DNA of 64,000 bases from Mytilus californianus (Eukaryota > Mollusca > Bivalvia > Mytilida > Mytilidae): NCBI RefSeq assembly GCF_021869535.1, contig NW_026262659.1, positions 4,030,001 to 4,094,000 of the forward strand, written 5' to 3'. Positions 1 through 37,739 of the stretch are shown piece after piece (position 1 is the first letter of the stretch; each line of letters begins with the position of its first letter). A model generated the notes under the pieces. That model saw only the letters and a list, made by a program, of their open reading frames with translations. It made no database searches and was not told the DNA's origin. The position numbers and the translations under genes were made by a program.

Positions 1-202
1 TATAGTTAGGGGGAAGGAAACTATCTAAAGTAAAAGAGGAAATAGGGATAGTCTAAAACTAGATTGTTGAAAACCCGCAAACAATCTCAAATTTTCTGGA
101 TCTTCAAAAAAAAAAAGAATTCTAAACTACCTACGTTACATTTTTTGAAGGATAAAAACTAGGAATACATATTTATTTTTTATGTCCTGCATGAATACTT
201 AC

Positions 203-3200
203 ATGTACACAAATTCTTTTAAACAGACCATTTCTGTCAAGGCAATCCACTGTCTTTAAAAATAAAAACAAAGAGATTTTTAATATATATGTCAAGAATT
301 TCATTTGAAGCAAATACATGTATTTAAAATAGGACAATTGCAAAAGCTATAATTTTTAGAACCATTGATTCCTTTATAAAATTTTAATACATGAATTAGA
401 AAATGTGTGTATGAGACACGGGACGTCCCACTCCTTATCAAAAATGTAATAGCTGCAAATGTAGGGCAGAGTGACCTACTTCTTCGTAAATTTTTGTGTA
501 CTCCTAAAATATCAGTTATCTACATCTAGATATGACCCTTAACTCAAAACCTAATTAAGTTGCTCATGCTGAAAATTACATCATAGTGAAGCCTGGTTAA
601 ACTGTAATCTATCAATTGACCAAATATCAAGTCTGCCATGTATATAGTAGCTGAGATATACAGGCAATACCCATAGAAATGCCTTTTCAATTTTGGATAA
701 TCTATAACAGAAACAAAATACAAACCCTTTTCCAACTCCCTGCCAAAGAAACATATTCCTCTTCCTCATATCCTGTATATACAATGATATCCTAAAATAA
801 AAATGTAATGTTGCATAGATTAAAATAATAACAATTTCCTTGCATGCCATTGATTTTTGCTGAAATAATAACTAGTCTTTGAATATGGAAAGTTTCTCGA
901 AATTTCCTGCCTTTTTTGGGGGGGAACGCTTGCAGAAATTGATTATTGAGCTGCTATATCGTATGCATTGAATGTTCTATGATGAATTTCAGATCATGTT
1001 GAAGTTCGTTTCACTGCACTGTTTATTGATGAAATAATGGTATTGCTGAAATAATGGCCCCTTGGACTTAAAAAAAACCAGTTTCCTTTATATATTTCTA
1101 CTAAAATAGTTTCAGATAATCTGCTGATACTTAGTATGTAATTCTGCTATGAAGAGTTAAAGATCAAGTTATGATTTCATTCTGTATTGCTGATTTTTTT
1201 TTTAAACTATAAAATGATGTAAAGAAGAACCAACCCCGCCTTAGTTTCAATTCTGGAAAATTATTGCCGATTGACAACCTAGGCTCTTCAAATAATGTAC
1301 TGTTATCACTCAAATTTTACCTGCAAATGTGTCTGCTCTGCTTCAGTTACAGTTTCATGTTTGTCAAAAACTGGACCATTATAATTTGTGGGAGCCTTGA
1401 TGACTTCTTCACGACAAAGTCTACAAATTGCTGTAAATAAATAAAACACAATAAACACTTAAAATCACATTTATATACATGATATATAAACACTACATTT
1501 ATATTCAATTGTGTTGGATATGAGAGAAAATGTTGGACAGAAGTGTCATTTTTACAGCATGCATGCAAACCCTCTGATCTTTTACAGTACAATACAAAAA
1601 GGATGGACGGACAAACAGTGTGACTAAACTCCAATGGCCTTCTTTAATGATAGAAGGAATCCATGACAAATCGCCCCACATTTAATCGCCCCACTTTTCA
1701 CCAACTTGCCTCACCATCTAAAAAATTGTCCCACTCTTGGTTACCAACTCGCCCCACTTATGAAAAAGGTTAAAATTCCATTGAAAATAGGTTGGATAAC
1801 TTGTCCTACTTATGAAAAAGGGTAAAATCCCATTGAAAATAGGTTGGATAACTTGCCCTACTTATGAAAAGGTTTAAAATCCCGCTGAAATAAGGTCTGC
1901 CGATTTGCCCCACTCATGACAGATAATGAGATAGATAAACTACGATTAATTAAGTAATGCTAGCTCGCCCCACTTATGAAAAAAGATGCAATCCCATTGT
2001 ATATCTATGGGGCAATATACTGCTCGTGCACTAGCTTGATCTTAATCTTCATGAAGTTTCTTAATGAGGTCGTAGAAGGCTGGCTTTTAATCAATGGATT
2101 GTCTGGGACTCATTTGAGCGTCACAGAAACGCACAAGTAGACATAGTGAATGCATGACAAAGGCTACTTTACTTTTTAAAATTTTAAAACCATGCCAACA
2201 AATTTCTCATTTTTTTTAAAACCATAAGCAATTCTGTGTATATTAGTTTTCATTTAAGTGGGGCGAGTTGGCAGACCTTAACATTATATATTCATCTAGA
2301 TTTTACCTTTTTTCATTAAGTGGAGCGAGTTGGCAGGATTAAATTTAACAGGATTTAGCCCTTTTCATAAGTGGGGCGAGTTGGTAAACAAGAGTGGGGC
2401 AATTTGCCAGTGGGGCGATTTGTTATGCTTGAGCTTCCGATAGAAATGATCAAAATGAGATTTTGTTTCTTTTCATGAAATCACCTTATTCAAATTTCTA
2501 TCATAGTAAATATCTTGATAGCATCAACCCCCCTTTTTTTTCCCAAACCTTCAAAATCAATATAAGATGGTAAAAAAATATCAATATTTATAAGGTTTGA
2601 TTTTGACACATTAATGGTAAAAAAGTATTTTTTTAAATGATATAGAGTCAATAATGGACAGTGAAAACTCCATAGGCAGTGTCTTCGCGTAACCGCATGC
2701 GGGTACGCGTAGCCAAATTAGCCTTCTTAGGCTACGCGTATCCGCCTCTGGTTTTATAATTTAATGTCATCGGATCGGGAATAAAATTTAAATCAATCCG
2801 GAAATTATCGCAATAAGTGAAAAATAAATTATTACTCTCAGAGATTTTAAGATTTGAAATGTCAAAAGTTTGAAAAAAAAAGTTCAATGCCGATTTTATT
2901 TTTACTACGTCCCTAATACGCTTTCGTAGAAACGCTCCTGGTTAGTCTTTAAATAATAATAACTATAATTATTGATATAATGTAATAATGGAATATACGA
3001 TATTTTTTTAGATGAGAATCAAATTAAAAAATGCATTACAAACAAGTGAGAAAAACAGAAACAAAATAAGAACATTTCAAGTTCTTAGCATTAATGATGA
3101 AAAATAAAATAGATTATCATTATATATAACACATTATTAATTCAAATAAATTTATCCATCATACATAACACTTAATTTTCCTTTTTACCTATATATGAAG

Positions 3201-6200
3201 ACCTGACATATTTTATCATATTTCAGTTGCAACAGTAGATTGAAGTAGCAAACTATAAATCCGGAGTTCTGAATGGATACATAATTATCAAATGCATATA
3301 GTTTTAAATTGTTTGGAATTTTATCGTATTACTTTAAATTGTGTATACACTCAAACTTTTTTTTAGTCGTTTTAGATATTTTAAAATTTTTGTTTCTGTT
3401 TCGAATTTTATTAGAAAATAACTTTCAAACTCGAGTTTTTTAAACATATATTTATTCAAATTCAGTATTATTTTATTCTTTTAATGTGCATTTACATTTA
3501 ATTTCTATTTTTCTAACTAATACATTAAATACAAATTAAAAAGTACTATTTTTCATTATCTTCACTGAATTCGCAAAATCAGGAAATAACCGATAATTTT
3601 CATGTATCTTTCACGTTTCATTCCCGATCATATGACAGTTTATTATAAAATCGATTGCAGGTACGCGTAACCTATGAAAGTCAATTTGGTTAAGCGTACC
3701 CCCATGCGGGTACGCGCAGACACTGCCAACTCAATATGAGTGGGCATATTTTTACAACACTGAACAGTATGGAAAGGTTCCTAGATATACTTCCTTACAA
3801 GGCCTTGAAGGCCTTAAAACAATACGGCAAACAGACTCTTTTTTAAAGGCCTGCCAGAATTATAAGGAACCAACCATTTAACTTGGAAAAGGGAGGGGGG
3901 CATGTTTTTTTTTTTCTCTGAAAACGGATTTTGATTCTGAAGTGTGTGGAAAAATATTCTGGTCAGCAAAGGAAGAAAAAAGTATTCTGAGAGAGGGTTA
4001 TTGCCATATGGAAAGGACCATTTAACTTGAAAAAGGGAAGTCAGTTTTATTTCTGGTCAGAATGTTTTTTAGCGACGCGGCATGACAATATTTTTTTCAA
4101 ATTTAATTATTTTCTTTTTTTCTTCCCTTGCTGACCAGATTATTTTTTCTCTCACATTCTGAATCAAACTAATTTGTTTTTTATTGATTCAATAATTGCT
4201 GACTATATACTAACGTGTCCCAACAGGAATGAAAACACCTGTACTCCTGGCAATATTGGTGTGCATTTCCACACTGACATGGCGGTCACCAGCTTTTGAA
4301 GAGGTGAGGCAGCAAATCAATGGGTTGACTGCAGAAATACCACATGTCTGCCTTTTTTTTCTCCTTTTTAAATTCTCAAAGCATATTTCTTTATGTTTAT
4401 TGCATATTGTTAGTTTGTCTGTGTATCCAGATTGCAACAAAGAAAAAAGTAAAATCACAAAAATGCTGAACTCCGAGGAAAATTCAAAAAGGAAAGTCTC
4501 TAATCAAATGGCAAAATCAAAAGCTCAAACACATCGAACGATTGAACCTGGTTTTAAAGCTAGCTAAACCTCTCACTTGTATGACAGTCGCATCAAATTC
4601 CATTATTTTGACAACGATGTGTGAACAAAACAAACAAAAACAATACTAGTAGGTAAAAATGTCACAAATAGGGGTTAATAGTCTAATTCGGTAGGTCACA
4701 TTCGTGAAAAGGGAACGGGATTGTAGTTACGACATAAGGAACATATCCTATATCATCTGTGAAACGGATATTCCATAACGGTCAACCAACTCGTGATGGC
4801 GTCCGTAAAATTTACAAAATGATGATTTCAATTTCACCATTTGGAACTCTCGGTTAAAAAATACAAATTCACAATTGGGAAGCTGAAATCATCTCTTTGG
4901 TCGTAAAGTTTAGTTTTCAACCGACCCTCATAGTCAATTTCTAGATATAAGTCATAATCAAATTGCAAAATCAAAAGCTCAAACACATCAAACGAATGGA
5001 TAACAACTGTCATATTCCTGACTTGGTACAGGCATTTTCTTATGTAGAAAATGGTAGATTGAACCTGGTTTTATAGCTAGCTAAACCTCTCACTTGTATG
5101 GCAGTCGCATCAAATTCCATTATATTGACAACGATGCGTGAACAAAACAAACAGACACAATAGGTAAAAATGTCAAAAATAGGGGTACAGCAGTCAACAT
5201 TGTGTTATCATCTTAATCACTATAAAAACAAACAAATGTAACGAAGAAGCACAAAAAGGCATACATCAAATTTAACATCCTCATTTTGCTTTATTATTAT
5301 ACGATTATATTTATCTATGTAAAATCCATCCATAAAGGATGGAGGGTTTTAAGTACTGGCGTAACATCGCGCGTTTGAAATTCGCACAGGTAGACATAAA
5401 ATAATTTTGTCGTCAAAAGTATGACGGGATACATAAGTACAGAGTCACGTCAAATGCATATCGCAAAAAACAGACTTAACAGTAAAAGTAATATTAATAA
5501 ATAAAATAATTTTGTCGTTCAAAGTATGATGGGATGCATAAGTACAGAGTCACGTCAAATGGATATCTCAAAAAACAAACTTAACAGTAAAAGTAATATT
5601 AATAAAGACAAATAAAAGAATACTATACTAGTAACACGTTTACTTATTAAGATGATAAACAACGTCAGTACGCAGAATCTATACTTCAAGACCATCGTGT
5701 ATTATTTGTGAAGTTGATACGGAATATTTATCAACAAGGTCTTGGTACCTTCCGATGAACTTTTTTAGAAAAAGGACGAGACGTTCTTTGACATACCCCT
5801 GGTTCATCAACTTTCTGCTCAGACACTGGTGACGTTTTACAAAATCTGAGTAGGAGCTAAAAGCTCTTGAATACCGAATAAGTTGGGAAATATATATCCC
5901 ATATGCAGGTGAAGTTGGTATATTGCTACTAAGGTGGGGGAAATTGATTATTTCAAAATTAAAATCGTCTCGTTTGTCATAGATTCTGGTACTGAGATGA
6001 CTGTGTATATCAAATTCGAGGTATAAGTCTAAAAATGAGGCGGAGGAAGCCGTGTCTGTTGTTTCGTTAATTTCTAGTTCTGGTGGATATATTAATGGAA
6101 CCCAACCAGAAAAGTTCGGATTGTTAATGGAAAGAACATCATCAATATATCTAAAAGTGAAATTAAATAACCTGGCTTCTTTGATCTTCTTGTTTTTGAC

Positions 6201-6608
6201 AAGTGTCAGAAGGAACTCCGATTCATATGAAAATAAGAAAAGGTCGGCAAGGAGAGGCGCACAGTTCGTTCCCATAGGAATGCCGACAATTTGTTGAAAA
6301 AGTCTTCCTCCAAATTCAACAAATATGTTGTCAATAAAAAAACTCCAGCATACTGATCACTTGTTCCTCTGTGTAGCATGTTTTACCCTTTTGTTCACTA
6401 TTAACAAAATATGCCTTATGGTATCCCAAGAACATTCAGACAAAATACATATTTGTTCATCATTGGAAAGAGATTTCAGTGGGAAAATGTCACCATTGCA
6501 TATCTCATTGTGCTTCAAATAGTCATTCACAGTACACATGGCTATAATATCTACTAAGCAGACGATATTTATGATTCTCCCTCCATTCAACTTTCTTTTT
6601 CCGTTACC
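203..6608 (-). CDS. Candidate unrecognised gene, five phase-compatible exons
   Basis: Five short open segments on the minus strand are each bounded by AG and GT and join in phase: 6449-6608, 4215-4292, 1321-1430, 726-791 and 203-253. Junction phases are 1, 1, 0, 0. The first begins after a strong acceptor (tttgttgcag). Recognisable stretches are NIVCLVDIIAMCTVNDYLKH, VSVEMHTNIARSTGVFIPVG, ICRLCREEVIKAP, then VYTGYEEEEYVSLAGSW and VDCLDRNGLFKRICVH. Cysteines such as ICRLC could bind a metal; this is inference. Neither a start nor a stop codon is fixed, so the gene may run past both ends of this set. The donor at 725 (gtttgt) is weak. I do not recognise the protein. The tone of the cysteine-containing middle recalls zinc-binding N-terminal regions of harbinger-like transposase genes, but that is a guess. 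A reverse-transcriptase remnant fills the intron just after the first exon. Confidence 0.42.
1663..2440. mobile_element. Foldback element with tandemly repeated inverted arms
   Basis: The left arm (about 1663-2000) carries several copies of a unit containing tcgccccacttatgaaaa. The right arm (about 2250-2430) carries the reverse-complement unit (cataagtggggcgagttgg). The outermost ends match as inverted repeats (acaaatcgcccca at left, tggggcgatttgt at right). Long inverted arms built of internal short repeats are typical of foldback DNA elements. The centre (2000-2250) has no coding potential that I can see. No clear target-site duplication was found, so the exact ends are approximate. Confidence 0.6.
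2675..3727. mobile_element. 1053-bp non-autonomous TIR transposon with 9-bp TSD
   Basis: The element begins GGCAGTGTC and ends GACACTGCC. Inverted-repeat similarity runs about 150-170 bp inward on each side, including shared cgcatgcgggtacgcgtagc-like and gatcgggaat blocks. It is flanked by aactccata (2666-2674) and aactcaata (3728-3736), a 9-bp target-site duplication with one mismatch. The interior is AT-rich and has no long open frame, so it is non-autonomous. A 9-bp duplication with long terminal inverted repeats suits a Mutator-like family, but superfamily assignment from ends alone is inference. Confidence 0.75.
3737..4214. other. Intergenic or intronic DNA, no feature seen
   Basis: AT-rich sequence with poly-T runs near 3905 and 4090. 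Two short similar blocks (ggaaaggaccatttaacttg-like near 3870 and 4015) suggest an old local duplication. I see no coding or RNA feature. Confidence 0.4.
4440..5640 (-). repeat. 3' tail region of the reverse-transcriptase retroelement
   Basis: In minus-strand sense this follows the RT fragment at 5679-6446. The distal tail motif (plus-strand reading: aaaattcaaaaaggaaagtc, then aatggcaaaatcaaaagctc) occurs twice here, at about 4470-4680 and 4955-5210, so the tail itself is duplicated. At 5395-5607 an approximately 105-bp unit is repeated twice in tandem (aataattttgtcgt... agtacagagtcacgtcaaat). The same tail follows the RT remnants at 11.9-12.6 kb and 57.3-58.1 kb, which ties it to this element family. 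Confidence 0.7.
5679..6446 (-). pseudogene. Reverse transcriptase fragment (Penelope-like or related)
   Basis: A 198-codon open frame from 6275 down to 5679 carries RT motifs: MGTNCAPLLADLFLFSYE, then FRYIDDVLSI with the catalytic YIDD, then the conserved KRDDFNF and SRKLMNQGY blocks. Homology continues upstream in a shifted frame to about 6446 (FVEFGGRLFQQIVGIP just upstream, then EEQVISMLEFF), broken by an extra T in a seven-T run. It is therefore a 5'-truncated, frameshifted copy. The C-terminal end near SQIIHDGLEV is followed by a stop and the tail repeat, with no GIY-YIG endonuclease visible. I favour an endonuclease-less Penelope-like element, but the clade is not certain. Confidence 0.75.
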
Positions 6609-7319
6609 CTGCAACAAAAGAGCTCCTCAAAGGGAGGTAATTTGGTGGGCCCAATAACCAAAAATATCACAACAAACGCTCATTGTTTACCATAGTTCCA
6701 ATGAAATATTTTAGTAGGGATTCATTTGCCCATAAATGTTTGTTTTATCTATTATTTACAACATAATGTTCAATTCAAATATATTAATGATTAACTGTTA
6801 AATGGCTGGCTTTTCTTGAAATCTGAGCATAGAAATAGCTGATGAAGACTACTTTCTTTAGGGAAAATCAAGTATAAATTAATGTATTCTCAGTTTTTAA
6901 AGAACTTTTCATAATATCATAATAAGTTGTAAAAAATATTGATATTGAGGTGCTTTTTTGTGTTCAACATGTACACAGCAACAGGAATTTCTGCAAATTG
7001 TATCTCAGGCCATTATTCCACATTGTGACATGTACAGACTACCACTATCAGTTACCATGGAAACGACAAAACATATCATTTTTGTGTAACATAATTTTTT
7101 TCTCATCTTAGCCTACTAAACACAATTACATCAAATATGGGGCATTTTGGTTTGGTGTGTGCCATTTGATTTTGGTGGTTACACAGAATTGCTCTTAAGA
7201 GCTTTGTTAAAAGTGTTCTTGTAACAGTCAATATAAACAAACCAACAGAAAAGAGTAGTTATTGTTTTTAATATGATGATTTATAGCGTACCGTGCACAT
7301 AATAATTATCTTCATTTAG
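6609..7319. other. No gene seen between candidate gene and transporter
   Basis: AT-rich, without an open frame carrying recognisable residues. The missing 5' exons of the ABC transporter were looked for here by eye and were not found. Confidence 0.4.
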
Positions 7320-32571
<25,252 letters not shown>

Positions 32572-32689
32572 TGATGTCAAGATTTTAAAGACAATTATGC
32601 AATACCACATACGGATATCACACATTTCTATGATTCTGTTGGAATATACCATGTATATGTTTCCATAATACTTTTGCCATACAATTATT

Positions 32690-33073
32690 TAATAGCGCAA
32701 ACAAGCATTTTCATTTTGAAACAAAAAGTAATTTTCGTATATTCTGGTACTACTAACGTTTCTCTTCGACTTGTCAATTTGGATTGTTCCTCTCGTATCA
32801 TCCGTCTCTCTCTTCAACTCTTGCAAAAACTCCTGCAACAACTGCTTGAGAGGTCCGCAAGGTAAAATTTCTGCCCGTATCCAGCAAAGTCCCATTTTCC
32901 AGTGGCAGTGTAAATTCTCGCCTTTCAACCCGGTCGAACCTCTCTGGAGAACATGTATTTTTTATTATTAATTTTTCGTCCCGACTAATCAAGTAATATT
33001 GGCCGTTGGACGTTATGCAATCTACAATCGATAAATCGTATTGCTTTAACAACCATAAAATTTTAACAATCAA
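32690..33073 (-). pseudogene. Unrecognised decayed coding fragment
   Basis: The minus strand reads protein-like sequence from about 33030 (VDCITSNGQYYLISRDEKL, NTCSPERFDR, REFTLPLENGTLLDTG, NFTLRTSQ). A more protein-like continuation then appears in another frame (LLQEFLQELKRETDDTRGTI), implying a frameshift near 32840. I do not recognise the family. It lies just downstream of the transporter's stop and in opposite orientation. It could be part of an unlisted mobile element. It is not clearly joined to the FATP exons further right. Confidence 0.3.
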
Positions 33074-34849
33074 ATCTGAATTAACGTACCTGCGACACTA
33101 ACATACAAGTACATTTGTAAAATTGTTTATACCAATTGAAATCAATTTATATAGTCTTCAACAGTAACATAAATTCAATACTGTCCTCACTGACATAAAG
33201 TAAGTATACCACACGAGAATCATTCGATAACCAATGATATAAAACTTTCGAAGGCATAAAAAACTAAAGGGTATATTCAAAACATACAAAAGCCGAAAAC
33301 GTCCAGGTCCGCAGATTTCATATTATTCATCGTGATAATTACGAAGTCAAATGCATATCATGCTTACCAAATATTTCTAAAAAGACATATAAGATCAAAT
33401 TTGTTGTCAAGGGCATAACCAGAGATTGTAACTTGAAAGTGTACAAATATTTTGAATAATGTATCCTCTTAATCATGTCAGTTCATACCAGTTCCGACTC
33501 AATGGTTACCTGGGGTTTTGACGGATGCTATCCTCAGGTTCCCATTTGCAGCTATTCAGACCTAGTAGTTTTAAACGCAAATGGGATACCAATTGAGATA
33601 TAGATTAATTTAGGTTAATTTTAGCAACATATTGTTACATGCTACATTGAAAATAAGTTTAAAAAATATATTTCAAATTGAATTCTCAATGCTAGTATTT
33701 TGAAGACACAATTCTACAAGCATCAAATACGTTAAAAGTTAATACGCTTATCGATGATGTTTGAATAGATATCGTTATCGATTTTACAGTACTTTTGCCC
33801 TCTGATATCAAAATAATAAATTGGTTCTATCGCAAGTTGATATCAAAACCTTCCCTTTTAAGCATAGTCTTCATTTGTTTGAAAGTTGAGGTAATATCTA
33901 GAAAACGAGTAAATCTTAAGAATCTTGGAATAGCATATCCTGCTAGTTGCGTTCTACATTGTTCCTCTATTTTAGAAAGCATTTCGTCAGTCGGTTTTAC
34001 ATTGTCAGAATCAACCAAATGTATTGTTGCCATCCCAGCTCTTCCCTCACAACCTGAATTATCAAACATACACAATATGAGCTGTTATGAGATAATTATT
34101 TTTTGTAATAACAAACTTAAGGGTCTAAATTCAAATTATCAAAAAGAACTTTTCACAATCTATAATGCTCGTTACGAACTTTATTAAAAGGGTTGTGATC
34201 CTTTCACAAAACTGCTACAACAGGTAAGACTGAAATCGACACTTCATAAGTATTACTGTCACCATCACGAAATAGTAGGTGTCTGTGTCTCAACTTACTA
34301 GCGCCATGTTTTCGCCGATTTAGATCTTTAGAATAGTTTTCTGATATGTCAATTTATTGATGTTGTGCTACTCCCTATTGAAACATTCTGATTGAATGCA
34401 GATTTGCATGTCGAGTAATACATGCATATAAGGAGAAGCTTACGTCTGGCTTAAAAAATTATAAGTTTTGGTATCTTTGATGAACTTTTTTGGTATCGCT
34501 TCTTTTAAAGTTCATACGATTTCCTAATTTAATTTGTTTAATTTTTACCTTGAGCTGTCTGTCATGAATTGATTTATGAGATTTAAACATCGGTAAACAA
34601 CTGTTGCATCTACTTTACCTACTATCTTTACAAGTAAGCTGTCATAGCAAAAAGAATGTATATTATTTCATCCATATTGATTGTAAGAGTAGATGTGAAT
34701 AGGACAAAACAAAAAATATAAAAACCGAACATCAGCCTTCTGTTTTTGGAGAGCTAAAGAAAAGTTAGATTTAAGTAAGATTGGAAGGCAGCGATTTAAC
34801 ATCGTCATGACCTGTAATGAGTTGTAAAGGTTTATAACAAATTACTTGT

Positions 34850-35045
34850 TAATATAAAAAAAAAAAGAAAATAATTGCCAACGAGACAACTCTCCACAGG
34901 AGACCAAATGACAGAAATTAACAACTATAGGTCACTGTATGGCCTTCAACAATGAACAAAACCCATACCGCATAGTCAGCTATAAAAAGCCCCGAAATGA
35001 CAAATAAAAAAAACATTTTAAACGAGAAAACTAACGGCCTAATAG
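34850..35045 (+). repeat. R1 repeat copy
   Basis: ttgccaacgagacaactctc, gtcactgtatggccttcaac and gccccgaaatgacaaat mark a partial R1 copy between FATP exons 10 and 9. Confidence 0.7.
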
Positions 35046-35881
35046 CCTGTTCTTATGTTTTTTCTTGTAGTATAACGCATACACAACTATACTTTGACTA
35101 TACAAACAACACGTTTGTCTAATTGTAAGAGTCAAAATTTTAAAAATGAGCACTAATCTCATCATTCCTGCTCTTTCAAACTTTCTTGTCTATTCCAAAC
35201 TGTGATGGAAGATCTTAGGAGGCCTCTATTGATTTCATTATATCTTTATCTACTCTAAAGCCACTCCTCTACTATTGATAACATTATGTTGAATCCTCTT
35301 TTTTGATTGAGTAGTTCCTATGGCTATCCCAATTATTGCCCCTGAGTTTCTCTTGTGGGGGTCAACAACAAATTATATTCAGCCGCAAACAAATGTCGTG
35401 TCTTTTACTTTGATCTACAGTCTCAATATTTTGCTCTTAAATTTACATTGAGCCCAAACCTCGTTTAAATCATAAATATATACATATAATGTTTATGAAA
35501 AACCTAACTGAAAACCTCTGTGGTCGCCCGTTAATAACAATTGATCTTTAATTTTAAAAATTTTCCCCATGATGAGACCTTATTCTAAATGAGGATGAGC
35601 TACACCATTTATGGGAGACATCTTGATGTCAAAATTTGCTCTTTAAAAATGTAAAACTGTTAATAAACAGCACCAATCGTTCAATCGCCCCAAGTCTACA
35701 ATTAAGTATGACACAAGGAACTATTTTACCACATACATGTCGTTTAATGTAAACATATTTACCTGGCACCGTAACACCATAAACACATGTATCTGTTATA
35801 AATGATAGCTCAGATATAGTGTTAGCTACTTCAGTAGTAGACACGTTTTCGCCTTTCCATCTATAAAACAGGTACATAAAT

Positions 35882-35945
35882 ATGATAGATCAGATATAGT
35901 ATAAGCTAATGCAGTAGTGGACTTTTTTTACCTTTCAACCTCAAA
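35882..35945 (-). pseudogene. Degenerate tandem copy of FATP exon 9 start
   Basis: Bases 35882-35945 (tatgatagatcagatatagt ... gcagtagtggac ... cctttcaacc) repeat, with decay, the segment 35803-35870 that holds the start of exon 9 and its acceptor. The copy sits directly upstream (in minus sense) of the real acceptor. It cannot encode an intact peptide. Confidence 0.6.
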
Positions 35946-36061
35946 AACTAAATTCTATATTATTTTCAAACATGCATACGTACAACTTTATTTATAGCTG
36001 ATTCTCTTGATTTCGTATAATGAATCTGGAAGATAGCAAAGGGTGCAGTAAATATTAAAAT

Positions 36062-36330
36062 AAGAAGATGTGGTATGATTGCCAATGACACAACTCTCCA
36101 CCAGAGACCAAATGACGTAGAAGTTAACAACTATAGGTAACTGTACGGCCTTCAAAAATGAGCAATACCCATACCGCATAATAAGCAATTAAAGGCACAG
36201 AAAGAACAAAATTTAAACAATTCAAACGAAAAAACGCACGGCCTAATTTATATATAAAACAATAAACGAAAAACAAATATGATATACAGCAACAAACTAC
36301 AACCACTGAAAAAATGGTTCCTGACTTGGT
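36062..36330 (+). repeat. R1 repeat copy
   Basis: Starts aagaagatgtggtatgattg and carries aactgtacggccttcaaaaa, ending near ttcctgacttggt. It lies between FATP exons 9 and 8. Confidence 0.75.
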
Positions 36331-37739
36331 AAGTAAATATATTCTGATGACACTATATGATTTCTGTAAGCAAATTTATTGAATACATACGTACATTTGT
36401 AAGACCATTAAAGAAAAAAGGGAAAGGAAATTCTTGAAGACATATTGATGGCTACCCATACATATCTTACTTAAATGTATCGCCAAGTCTGTCATAAAAG
36501 AATATGTAATAATCCTTGTCAATGTAGAGCAAGTCACCCGAATTGATGAATTTATCCCCATCTTTAAATACATTATATAAGAATCTCTTTATATTTGCTT
36601 CTTCTTTGTTTTTATATCCCTCAGTAGGCATTCGTTAATCAAATCTGATTATCAAAAGCCCAGGTTCACCTACAATATAAGAGTGTCTTATTCAATACAA
36701 ATAGAAATCAGAAATCCGTGTTAGCATGAAGTTTCTCAACAAAAATCAAAATTTCAATGTGTATGCTGTTGCATTTTCTATCTCGATGCAAATATCAGTA
36801 ACAAAATGTCTGAACTTTCCTATCATGTATTTAAGATGTATAAAAATAATTATATAAAAAACATGAAAATTCAACAATTATAAAAGTAAATTAATTTTGT
36901 AGGTTATTGACTATAAAGAATATTTCTTTCTTGGTATCAAAATTAAATACTTACCTGTCTCCACCGGAACACATCGTTCCTTATCATTACGGACAGGCTG
37001 GTTAGTATAAGAGTCAAACTTGATAAATGCTATCGGAAGTAAAATTTTCTGAAAAAATGAAATAATCTCATGATTTAAACTTACAAAATTGATTCGAAAC
37101 TCGCATTTTTGCAAAAGTTTATAGAACTAAGACATTATAAGACCATGACTTCAAATGCATCTAGCAAAGAGTCACAAAAACATATAATTTAAATGCATAT
37201 GTTAACAACAAATGCCAAGGATTAATGCTGTCAGTGCTTGTTAATCTGTATAATCATTTTCGTCACAGTAATATCTGTTGTTGTTATTGTTTGTTTTAAT
37301 TGTTAACAATAACAGGATTTTTTTTGTAGAGACCTTTATGGTCTGGTTAAGACAAATCGGAGGTGCACATTTTGTTATTTTTGAATGAAAGAATGAAATG
37401 AAATAAACATGCTTACTCGCCAAGTTCACAGAAGATATCGTTTTATCCACAAAATTACACGTACATGTATAAAAATCAAAAGTATTGAAGAAAACAATCC
37501 TTTAACAGGACCAGGAAATGTATCCTTTCCAATAGAGGTGTTTTTCGTCCAGTTGCCCCATCTGCATTGTAAAAATTACCAAATCCAAATGAAAGTTCAG
37601 TAGCACCATAAATCTCAATAATATCTTCTATCTTAAAACGGTTTTGGAATTCACTCCATATATCTTTTCTCAGTCCATTTCCAATGGCAGCCGTTATTGA
37701 GTTTTCTGTATCAATTGTACTCTTAAATTAAATATTAAG

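Noticed and set aside
4229..4567. Plus-strand ORF starting with a signal-peptide-like hydrophobic run (MKTPVLLAILVCISTLTW)
   Set aside because: The minus strand of the same bases gives a better exon (acceptor, donor, phase fit to 1430). The ORF's second half is the tail repeat of the RT element.
35629..35763. Extension of FATP exon 9 ORF beyond its donor
   Set aside because: Residues after VTVPG lose all family similarity, and gtaaat is a good donor matching the phase of exon 10.
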